This document shows, in pieces, positions 47,247-58,016 of a stretch of 64,000 nt of DNA. Every line of letters begins with the position of its first letter. The first letter of the stretch is position 1. Position numbers and translations under genes: made by a program. Origin of the DNA: Podocnemis expansa (lineage: Eukaryota > Chordata > Testudines > Podocnemididae); the NCBI GenBank assembly GCA_007922195.1, contig ML681994.1:50196018-50260017 (forward strand), given 5' to 3'. The notes beneath the pieces are model-generated. The model was given only the letters and a program-made list of their open reading frames with translations, was not told the origin of the DNA and ran no database searches.

Positions 47247-48546
47247 AATCGTAGAATCACCGGGTTAGAAGGCACTTCAAGGGTCATCTAATCTAATCCC
47301 CTGCCAAGATACATTATTTGTTGTGTTTAAATCATCCGTGACAAATGTCTGTTCAGCCTCCTTTTGAATACCTCCAGTGAAGAAGCTCCCACAATATCCT
47401 GAGGCAGTCTGTTCCATTGTACTACTGTTCTTACCATTAGAAATTTTTCCTGAGGTTTAAGCTAAATCTGATGTGTTGTATTTTGAACTCACTGCTTCTT
47501 GTCCTGTCCTTTGTGGTAAGAAAGAACAACTTTTCATCCATCTGTTTTATGCCAGCCTTTCAAGTATTTGAAGACTATCATGCTCCTCCTTAATCTCCTC
47601 TTTCCAAACTAAACATTCCAGTTCCTACAGTCCTTGTTCATATGACTTGCATTCCATCCCTTTGATCATCTGTGTCTCTCACTTTTGGAACCTTTCCAGT
47701 TTCTTTACATTTTTTCTATAAATTGGTGACCAAAACTGGACATAATACTCCAGCTGAGAAACAGTCAGCACTGAATACAGCAGTAATATCAGCTCCTGTG
47801 ACTTGCATTCTTTAATTAATCTAAAATTCCATTTGCTTTTTTTGCAACTGAGTCACATTATTGACTCATGTTGAGGTTGTGATCCATCACAACTCTCAGA
47901 TTCTTTTCAGCAGTGGTGCTGCCCGCCCAAGCCAGTTTTGCCCCATTCTGTATTTGTGCATTTTGTTTTTCTTCCCTCAGTGTAGAATTTCATTTTTTTT
48001 GTCTACAGCCCAATTTTCCAATTTATCAAGATCCCTAGGAATTTTATTTTGATCATCCAAAGTATTGGAAACTCCTCCTAGCTATCTGTCATAAGAAAAC
48101 TTGATCAGAATTTACTCTATACTTACATCTAAGTAATTAATAAAGATGTTAAACAATCCTGGGCTCAGAACAGATCCTTGTGGAACCCCACTTGAGACGT
48201 CCCTTCAATCCAGCATCACTCCATTAAAAATTACTCTTTATTTACAGTTGTTTAACTATTTATGTATCTACTGAATGGTAATTCTGTTGAGCCCACATTT
48301 CACCAACTTATCAGAATGTCTGTAGGACTGTGTGAAAGCCTTGCTGATGTCCTTGTGTATTATGTACACTGCATTCCCCCTATATACTAAACCTTCTTCT
48401 CTGTCAAAGAAGGATAATCAAGCTAGCTTGTCATGATTTGTTCTTGGTAAATCCATTCAGTCTGCTAGTGATTGCCTGTTTGTCCTCCAGATATTTGCAA
48501 ATTAAATGTTTGATATATTGCTTCAGCAGCTTCCTAAGTATTCATC
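47247..48546 (-). mobile_element. CR1-type LINE, minus strand, old
   Basis: 3' end at the left: tagaatcgtagaatcaccgg, ggttagaaggcacttcaagg. Further right come the RT C-terminal region, the catatgacttgcattcc segment and gatccttgtggaaccccac, then ttggtaaatccattcagtctgc. Many changes; no open frame. Confidence 0.82.
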
Positions 48547-48955
48547 AAATCATAGAATCATACAGTTAGAAGGGATCTCATGAGGTCATCTAGTCCAACC
48601 CCCTGCCAAAAAAGCAGGACCACTCTCACTAAATTATTCCAGCCAGGGTTTTGTCTAACCTAGCCTTAAGTATCTCCAAAGATGGAGATTCCAACACTTC
48701 CCTAGATAGTCCATTCCAATGCTTCACCACGCTCCTAGTCAGAAAGTTTCTCCTAACATCCAACCTTGACCTCCCCAACTGCAACTTGAAACCATTGCTC
48801 ATTGTTCTGTCCTCTGTTACTACAGAGAACAGCCGAGCTCCGTCCTCCTTGGAGCATCCCTTCAAGTAGTTGAAGGTTGCTATCAAATCCCTCCTCAGTC
48901 TTCTCTTCTGGAGGCTAAATAAGCCTAGTTCCTTCAGTCTTTATTCATAAGGTGT
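48547..48955 (-). mobile_element. Younger CR1 3' fragment, minus strand
   Basis: Begins catagaatcatacagttaga and ends, 5' truncated, near ttccttcagtctttattcat. The minus frame 48629-48886 gives [20 protein letters not shown] and [17 protein letters not shown], nearly the same as the copy at 17554-18017, so the two belong to one subfamily. It inserted next to or into the older CR1; the short words attcatcaa/attcataag around it may be its duplication. Confidence 0.87.
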
Positions 48956-49104
48956 CTATTTTTATTAAACTAGAAATCTTATATGTGAATAGATAGCTTA
49001 AGATTTAAATTAAAATATGATGATACAATCCTGAGGTTATATAAATATAATACAAAGAGTTTTGTTCACCATTGAGTTAAGATCTATGGCACATGTTTAT
49101 GCAT

Positions 49105-49280
49105 AGTGCAGGGGTGTCACTGTCACTGGGTTTATGGGGCTCAAACCCCGTGTCCCAATGCCAGAGGCCTGGATCTGCCACAGCAGAGGCTGCAGTGGTG
49201 GCACACTTATGGCACTCAAGCCCTGTGTCCTGGTGCCCAAGCCCTGGGTCTTTTCCCAGGCCAGGGATGCTCCTGGTTTA
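49105..49280. repeat. Two-unit relative of the repeat at 24908-24999
   Basis: Two diverged units share atggggctcaaaccccgtgtcc / atggcactcaagccctgtg and end gccctgggtcttttcccagg. Family not identified. Confidence 0.6.
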
Positions 49281-49653
49281 GCATGTTTTATACATTGCTG
49301 TAGATTTTAAAGGACCTAGCTAAAAACTGTAAATATCAATCTTTCCATAGTTGATTACTTGTGATATGTCTGTAACCCAAGAAGATACTTTTAGACTAGA
49401 GTTCTATTCTTAAATTTTATTTAATTTGGGATTTATTAATTTCCAGACCTCTATAAAAGCTCATACTCACAGGGCTTTTTTCATTAAGTAATAGTGGATT
49501 TGGAGTGCAAGACAACAACAAATGAAGATGCCAACACAAGGTCTAGGGGAATGCAGGAATATATACAACAAACAGGAAGAATACATGAAGGTGGGTTTTA
49601 TTATTTAGAATCTTTGGGTGACAGCCTAATCCATGAGTCAAGTTAAGATAAGC

Positions 49654-49841
49654 CAGGGGTCTCAAACTCAAATCACCACAAGGGCCACATGAGGACTAGT
49701 ATGCTAGTCTGAGGGCTGCACCACTGAAACTTTTTCATATAACACTATTGCAAATACTGGTAATGATAGTGTCATTGTGGGCTGCAGGGAATAGCTTTAC
49801 AGACTGCATGTGGCCCATGGGCCAGGTGTTTAAGACCCCTG
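49654..49841. mobile_element. hAT-type MITE with perfect 8-bp duplication
   Basis: Ends caggggtctcaaactc and gtgtttaagacccctg. Flanked by agataagc at 49646-49653 and 49842-49849. Internal text (gggctgcaccactgaaac, tgtcattgtgggctgcaggg) marks it as the same family as 57743-57953 in the opposite orientation. Confidence 0.95.
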
Positions 49842-50064
49842 AGATAAGCTTTGTTTTTGGTAATAAGTATTAATGGTTATGGCATAAAATTTCCATGTAT
49901 CAAACCACTTATGGGTGAGAAACAAAGATGATTCATGAACAGAGAAAAGAAGAGTTGGAGGGCTGCTAAATCTGTTCAGGCTGTTATAAAGAGAATGGGG
50001 ATTAGTTATTCTCCATGTCTACTGAAGGTGGGATGAGGAATAAAGGGCTTAATTTGCAGCAAAG

Positions 50065-50285
50065 GAAATGTAGGGTTGGCTATTAGGAAAAACTTTCTAA
50101 ATATAAGACTAATTAAGCTCTGGAGTGGGCTTCCAAAGGAAGTTGTGGAATCCCCATCACTGAAGAACAGGTTGGACAAACACCTGTCAGGGGTGATCTA
50201 GGTATAATTGGTCCTGCCTTGACACAGTCAACTGGGTATGACCTCTTGAGGTTCTTTGCAGCCTATATTTCTTGATTATATAATG
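50065..50285 (+). repeat. CR1 3' end fragment, plus strand
   Basis: gggttggctattaggaaaaa, ctggagtgggcttccaaagg, aagttgtggaatccccatca, ctgaagaacaggttggacaa and gggtgatctaggtataattg follow the CR1 3' end. No frame. Confidence 0.8.
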
Positions 50286-50900
50286 CAACACATGAAATTG
50301 AGTTTCTCCTCTCTGATTCACAAATTGTGTAGGAAATAAATTAATAATTTTGTGAAACAGGAAAAACAGCCCAAAGAAAGATAGAAAATGGCATTATTTG
50401 CCTCAGATATGTTTCTCATCCATTACTTGAGTAGTGAAATCAAAGGGCAGAAAAGAAAGTGACTGTTTGACATGACCTCCTTATTGAAATATCGTGTTTA
50501 GGCATCTTCCATCTGATTGCAGATACTGTTGTTTTATATAAACATCAGTACTCTGAAATGTTAGTTAAATTGCAACTGCAATTTAAATATATACTGTTGT
50601 ATTGTAGCCTGAGAAGAGTATAGGTATTTTTTAAAACAAATCTATTTTTAGACTAGGCATTACAAAGAAGCAAACAAAATTAAATTGGACTGTTAGCTGT
50701 TTTTAAGAAAATTATAAAAAATCATAGAACTGGAAGGGACTATGAAAGGTCATCGAGTCCAGTCCCCTGCACTCATGACAGGACCAAGTACCCTCTTAGA
50801 TTATCCCAGACAGGTGCTTGTCTCACCTGCTGTTGAAAACTTCCCATGATGGAGATTCCACAACCTCCCCAGGCAACTTATTCCAGTAGTTAATCACTCT

Positions 50901-51318
50901 TGGTATGTCTAACTATAAAAGCAAAGTCGACTTTATTAAGTTGACTTAATAAAGTCTACTTAAAGTTGACTTTAAGTAAACCTTATTAAGTCGACTTAGT
51001 AGGGCTACACTACATTAAGTCGACTTTATAAAGTCAACTTTAAATGGGTGCCCTGGCTTAATTCAACTCTATAAAGTTGACTTAATGACCCCACTGCACT
51101 AAGTCGACTTTATTAAGTCGACGTAGTAACTCCATATTGCCTTAAGTCGACTTAATAAAGTTGACTTAACTGTAAAGTCGACTTTATAAGTGGAAGTAAT
51201 AAAGTCGACTTTACCTGATGCTAAAGTCAACTTTATTGCCTTGCAATGTAGACAGAGCTTTGTTTAAGTGGACTTAAGGACCCTTAAGTCGACTTAAACA
51301 CACAGTATAGATGTACCC
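50901..51318. mobile_element. Palindromic GTCGAC-rich element, copy K
   Basis: About 418 bp of repeated taaagtcgacttta and ttaagtcgactta words in both orientations, between tggtatgtctaact and agtatagatgtaccc. Flanked by TCT at 50898-50900 and after the right end; removing it restores the CR1 text cactctgacagttagg. Same design as the TTCGAA family with a different core palindrome. Confidence 0.87.
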
Positions 51319-52041
51319 TCTGACAGTTAGGATTTTTTTCCTAATGTCCAACCTAAATCCCTTGTAGTAATTTAAGCCCATTGCTTCTTGTCCTATCATA
51401 GGCCGTTAAGGAGAACTATTTTTCTCCCTCTTCTTGGTCACAATCTTTTAGGTACTTGAAGACTATTATCATGTCCACTCTCAGTCTCCTCAGTCTCCAG
51501 ACTAAACAAACCCAGCTCTTTCAATCTTCCCTCATAAGTCAAGTATTCTAGACCTTTAATAATTTTTGTTGCTCTTCTCTGGACTTTCTCTAGTTTGTCC
51601 ACATCTTTCCTGAAATGAGGCACGCAGAACTAAACATAATTCTCCAGTTGAGGCCTTATCAGTGCAGAGTAGAGCAAAAGAACTACTTCTCTTGTCTTAT
51701 TTACAATTCTCCTGTTAATACATCCCAGAATGATGTTTGCTTTTTTGCAACAGTGTTACACTATTGACTCATTTAATTTGTCCACTATGACACTCAGATA
51801 CCTTTCCACAATACTCTTTCCTAAGAAGTCATTTCCCATTCTGTATGTGTGCAACTGATTGTTCTTTCCTAAGTGGAGTACTTTGTGTTTGTTCTTATTG
51901 AATGTCATTTTATTTACCTCAGACCATTTCAGTAGTTTGTCCAAATCATTTTGAATTGTGATCCCATCCTTCAGATCACTTTGCAACCCCTCCTAGCTCA
52001 GTATCATCTGCAAACTTTATGTATCAAAATAAAAATGACTA

Positions 52042-52421
52042 GGTCCACACGAAGTTTTCTTATTTCAAAATGACAGGGTCTGTCATTTTGAAATAAGAAC
52101 CATTATTTCAAAACAACTTAAACCCCATTCATTTTGAAATGGCTGTTACTTTGAAATGGTTATTTCGAAATAACGCCATTTGGACATGTTGTTTTGAAGC
52201 AACACCATTGTTTCGAAACAGTTGTTTGAAACATGTCCAAACGGCCTTATTTTGAAATAACCATTTCAGAATAACAGCTGTTTCGATAGCAGGCTTTCCC
52301 TGTATTCGAATTAACATTTTCTTGATTCAAATTAACTTATTTCAAAATAAGGACTTTATTTCAAAATAACTCATTTCAAAATAACTTATTTCGAAGTAAT
52401 GATGTATGTGTGGATATAGCC
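52042..52421. mobile_element. Palindromic TTCGAA-rich element, copy J, TA flanks
   Basis: Ends ggtccacac and gtgtggatatagcc with TA at 52040-52041 and 52422-52423. It lies within the CR1 reverse transcriptase region, between the [12 protein letters not shown] block and the FADD block. Interior similar to copies D and F. Confidence 0.88.
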
Positions 52422-52810
52422 TATAAGTGTACTCTGTATGCCATTATCTATATAACTGATGAAAATATTGAACAGAACAGGCCCCAGAACTGATCCCTGC
52501 AGTACCTCACTTGTTATGCGCTTCCAGCATGACTGTGAACCATTAACAACTACTCTCTGGGAGTGGTTATCCAACCAGTTTTGTACCCATCTTATAGTAG
52601 CTCTATTTATTTCCCTAGCTTGTTAATGAGAAGGCAATGTGAGACCATATCTAAAGCCTTCCTAAAGTCTAGATCTTCCATGTCAACCACTTCCCATCTA
52701 TCTACAATGCTTGTTATCCTGTCATAGAAAGCTATCAGATTGGTTTGATATATTTGGTCTTGACAAATCCATGCTGACTATCACTTAAGACCTCATTCTC
52801 TTTTAGAGAG

Positions 52811-55800
52811 ACATGCCATTCCATATTTTATATCACAATTTTTAAAATTATTCACTGAGCAATATTATAGCAGTTTGGTTATAATCTATAAATCCAAATA
52901 ATCTAATCTGTTTCTATGAGTACCAAACTGTGTAATTACTGACTCTTATATTACAGGACTTGGACAAGCAGAGATTCTATCTTAATTGAGTCCTGCCTCC
53001 CACTGAGGTTGGGCATGACAAAATCAAAACTAAATTGACATATTTAAGTCATCCAAGTTAATGCAAGTAGAAATAGTTCAATTATACAGTTCTCTAATGT
53101 TTTTCATGTAATAGTTAAACAATATTTGTCTTAAATACACTACAGTTTAGTTAAAAATGTCCTCATTGATTTCATGTGATGAGTTTTTTACAACAAGTCC
53201 ATGAATATAGTAAGACACAACTGTTTTTAGGAATTCAAATACATTGTAAATTCTTTGCAAGCACGGACCATGTCATGTTAGTGAATGCTGCTGCAATACT
53301 TATGTAAACTTTTGCATCTATCACAATCTAATTAACAACAATAATGGATGAATGGATCTGATAGGATCCAGTTAAATTCATATATTAGATCTAATTTGGG
53401 AAGTACATTAAGCATTTTTAGTTAACACTACTTTGTTTCCCCAGTGTTTACCATTTTTCATCAGCATGTCATGTGATAGATTAATCTATCTGTTGCAATA
53501 CTTTTGTTAGAAATATATCATTATGTTATATTAGTTTGCATGTAGAGTTCTGTATCTTATCATAACTTTCCAAAAGCTCAAGATACATGAGTTAATATAC
53601 TTGTGAATAAAATCCGTTGAAGTAGAAACACCATTTTCTCACAGATGCCTTTTTCCCCCCAATATTTTAAATACTATACACATATGTGGTAGAAAAGCCC
53701 TTTTCAATGTAAGTACAAGATATAAAAAGTAACGTGAATAAGCATAGAAATTATTTAAACACAAATCTTGTTATACACACTTTTGTATTTGAATACTTGT
53801 AGTTATTAAAAGAGAGCCAAATGACAATTTCTGAAAGCTTTGAGTATTCAGTCAAAAATAATATGTAAATCTGTTTAAGAAGTGGAGGACTGCAATATTT
53901 TAAAGTCCTTTTATTGTGATCTGCTGTTTGTTTAGCTGCAGCAAAACAATGACAAAGTGGCAAAATGAATGGCCATTACCCCTAGCCCCCCCAATAGCTC
54001 CAGAAATGGTAGAAATGATTTATTCAATATAATAGATATTTTACAGCACTAATTTAGTATTCAGTATTATTAGATTAGTGTGTGCGGGGGGGGGGAGGGG
54101 ATGAAATGGGCCCTATAATGATAAACAGGACCAATTCCTAGACACATTTTGCTTGTCTGGAGTTCTTATGTGCCCCAGATGATTGTGTAAAATAGCTTTA
54201 CACCAGACTTGCATTTGCTTATGAAGGCTGATCAGATACATAAGGAGAGTGTGTGGCTGTACTTGTTGGATTGATACATAAAGAGGGTTGATGTTGTAGG
54301 GCTTATTAGGAGGCAGGAAATGCAGAAGAACAAAGTTCCTACTAGCCTGAGAAGCATGGCACATTTGACAGGTCTGTAGCAAATTGCTCCTTCATCCACC
54401 CAGCACAGATGGGGATCTCTGTGACCAACTATCTCTGATACCCCAAGCTGATGTGACTTAGCATCAACCCTAGTGTTCGTCTACAACTAAAAACTCAGTT
54501 GAGCTCAGAACATGTAATTTTCCAGCTTCGCCTAGCTCATATAAAATAGGAAGAAAATCAGTGAGATTGTGAAATCTCTTACAGGAGAGATTTGTGGCTG
54601 CAAAACCTTGAAAAGAAAATTGGTTGCTTGTCATTTCCCTCCATTTTTATGCAAATGGACTGCTATTATATAAGCATGTTGTAATTTTTCTTCAGGTTAC
54701 CTTGTGTGCTATAGGTTTAGCACAAGCTATCCAAACATTCCTATGGGTCCATGCCAGAACACAGGCAGGAGTTAGGAGTACCTACATAAGGGAATGTGTG
54801 GGGGACTAACATTCTTCTGGGATTCCCACTGTCCCGCTGCCCCATGTTAATCTGCTTTAACAGTACAGATGACTAAATGTTTATCACTCTAAGTGATTTC
54901 TGTAGAGTAGACTGGAAATGTTGCTCAAACTATTACTGCTGACATAAAGCTATCCTTGCGTCTAACACTGGCAAATGCATTCTTAAAGTAATATTAGAAT
55001 TGCTCTTTTCTTGGAGTTTGCATTTGTCTGGGATCATGCAGAGGTTAAATGAAAAATTGTTTGAAGAGCCTGAACAGATATCTCTTGTGATGAACTTTAT
55101 TTATTCTGGAACATTCTTGGCGCAGTTATATTGGAGGCATTCTTTTATTCTACTTTCCCTTAGCGACGATTAAATGGGAGTAAGAATGGACTCCTGCTGC
55201 TTCTTTTATTATAATATTGACCCTTTGGTCCTAGTAGTTAGCCAACATTCAGGGCCTTGCCAGGTTGTTTTTGTTAGGAGGAGAAACTGACAGTATGAAC
55301 CAGGTATTTCTTTGATGCAAACCTGTTTATTTATAAAGAATGTATCCACAGCCCTATTTCCTTGAGCACAGTAAAATCATACAACAGTGGGCAGTTTCCC
55401 TGCTTAGATCCTGCCTTTCCAGCATATTCTTTTTTGAAGGAACTCTGTTTCTTTTCTTCCTATGAGGGTAAGATATGTGACTGCTTTTCTCACTGGTTGC
55501 GTGTGTTCTTCCATAGCGCACACCCATAGCTTGCCAAACCAGCCTCTAGTCCCCTTGCATTTACGATTGGGTAAACTCTTGGTGCATATACTTAGCTTCT
55601 GCTCAGACCTTGGTGTGTAGCTGCAGTGACTTCAGCAGTGGCTTCCATTATTTCCTGCTATTTCACTTTATATAAAGGCTTGTTTATTCCATTTAACATG
55701 CAGAAGGGTATTTAGCACAATATCAGTTTTTATTAGATCTGGGATTGTCTATAGATCAAGGACCTGCTTGATGGCAGCTGTTGGCATCTTCCAGCATAAT

Positions 55801-57734
55801 AACAACATTGCATTTTAATATGGGCTGAGATTGTCAGGAGAAAATAAGCTGATCATCTGAAGCAGTAAGGAAGAAAACCTATTTCTCACCTTCCCAAATG
55901 CATGATATTGCACAGCTGTATAAATGTATTCTGTTGATTTTTTAATTGTATTTATTTATTTATTTAAATCTTTCCTCTGAAATATCACGTATTGGCCTCT
56001 GCTATGGAAAGAGTTTAGAACTTGAGAGACTAATGCCCTGACTTTGCATTCCTTTATGAGAACCTGCTAGCTTCTCATGTCCTTATATATACACTTCTCT
56101 TGGTAGCAACAGGAAAATCAGTAACAGCAAATCACTCTCTAATTTATATTTGCTACTGGCATCTTTCCCTGCATTGCTTCTGATGGATGTAAGTTCCAGA
56201 CAGCCTTCTGTTAATTGAGTATTTTAGGGTCTGCTTCCTCTTGTCACAGACCATTGTCTGCAGTCATCTGGTTGCAGTGATTATGTGTCCCTTTCCATAT
56301 CGTCATGCTCATGTTATAGCTGGAAATGGACAAATTTCAAAATGTTTGAAGATTCGTTTAAGTTTTTCTTTGTTTATCTAACCATTATCTGAACTTCTCT
56401 AGTCTATCAAATACATATGGAAATTTTGCACAGTTTGTATTATTTCAGGTCTCCAGTCATGTTGAAAATATAACAGCAGTATTTTTAACAATAAAGCCCC
56501 ATCTGTAAACAGAAGCACAGAGAATAGACAATATTCTGTTTTCAAAGGCTTTGGAGGGAGTGGGACCAGTATCCCAAAGATGAAGATGGGTCAGACTTAC
56601 CACTGAAGTTAAACACTAGGCACAATAAGTAGAATAGTAAAGTTTCTGGTGCATTTTGATTGGAGGTTTAAAAATATTGCACATTTCCCCTTCCACAGGA
56701 ATTGTGATTTGTTGTTCATTAACACTACTGATACTTCGAAACACAAAATCGGTTAACCTACAAGGCTGACTATACACTGGTGCATAGAATCCCATGGCCT
56801 TCATATTTTGCCAACCTAGTGATTGCAATATACTTAATAAACTTCTGGATTATAATACCTATGAAAAGATACTAAGTATTCTACAGTGCAGTAACTCATC
56901 TGCTACAAGCAAATCTAGTAGGAATCCTATAACAGAGGTGCTATATTGGGCCCTTACTGAATACTAATTCCATTTCAGGGTCATGGTACTAATCTTGGGA
57001 GACTTTCAAGGAAAGGGGTTTGATGTACTTTGTGGACTTCATCTCCATGACTAAGAACTCCATGACAGCTATGTTCGAGAATGATGGGGTTGTCCATGAC
57101 AAGAGATATTTGTGGAGCACTGGAGTGAGGACTTTTTCAGTGACTAACCTATAGTTATGTAAATAATTATGTTAAGATATTAGAGTGATCCCTAATTTTC
57201 CTGTCTTCATGTTGAAATTCAAGACCAATCTCCTCACCTTTTACTTTCCAATAACAATAGATCACTAGTAAGCAGTACGAAACTCCTTTCTGTACCTTCT
57301 CACTGGAGTGAGGTTTTCTTTTCTTTTAAGGTGGTCAGATACCATAGTGACAAGTGCAGTATAAATATGTAGACAGACATAAATATGGGCCATATTGCTA
57401 CTCTTGTAGTTAAACCCATACTCATATTCATTATAAAAATATTTAGGATTGATTATCAAAAACTCCTTATGGAGAAGTCCCATAGAATTTAAAAGGAGTT
57501 TACAGAATTTGGATTAAGGTCAGATGAGTGTCCATTTCAAAAGTCTACTAAATTTTGGCCACCCAGCATGGGCTTGTTATCAGAGGTGCTGAATACCCAG
57601 AGCTCCCATTCACTGCAGCCACAGTTATGGATGCTCAGTGTTTCAGAATACCAGTTCTAGGTATCTTAAGTTTGACTCCCAAATTGGTGAATCCTTTAGA
57701 AAATTTAGACCATGAGTTTTAATAATAATATATT
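52811..57734. other. No gene recognised
   Basis: Longest stretch without a recognised repeat. AT-rich, with a G-run near 54086-54096. Frames up to 89 codons show no motif. The pocket around 55080-55200 (tattggaggcattctttt; gcgacgattaaatgggagt) could be conserved non-coding DNA, untested. Confidence 0.55.
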
Positions 57735-57742
57735 CTCTACAA

Positions 57743-57953
57743 CAGGGGTCTCAAAAATGTGGCCCGTGGGCTGCATGTGGCCCCTAAAGCTATTTCCTGC
57801 AGCCCGCAATGACACAATCATTACTGATATTTGCAATATCATTGTATGGAAAGGTTTCAGTGGTGCGGCCCTCAGGCTACCATGCTTATCCTCATGCAAC
57901 TCTCTACTAGTCCTCATGCAGCCCTTGTGGTGATTTGAGTTTGAGACCCCCTG
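57743..57953. mobile_element. hAT-type MITE, second copy of the 49654 family
   Basis: Ends caggggtctcaaa and tttgagaccccctg. Flanked by ctctacaa (57735-57742) and ctctataa (57954-57961), one mismatch. The reverse complement matches 49654-49841 over most of its length. Confidence 0.93.
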
Positions 57954-58016
57954 CTCTATAAGTTTAATGAATCATATGTAACAGGGGGTTGATTCTATGT
58001 TAAATGTTATAGTAAG

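Larger units (their letters stand above)
50723..52810 (-). mobile_element. CR1 LINE 3' half, minus strand, with two palindromic insertions
   Basis: 3' end at the left (aatcatagaactggaaggga). Reading the minus strand upward: RT segment [15 protein letters not shown] and IDNGIQSTL (frame 52386-52574), then element J, then IKFADDTE encoded near 51990-52010, DLDKLLKWSEVNKMTFN (51756-51986), [15 protein letters not shown] (51438-51623), then element K, and the 3' UTR. Frameshifts and stops are frequent. The two inserts sit inside the coding part and the region before the 3' end. Confidence 0.9.
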
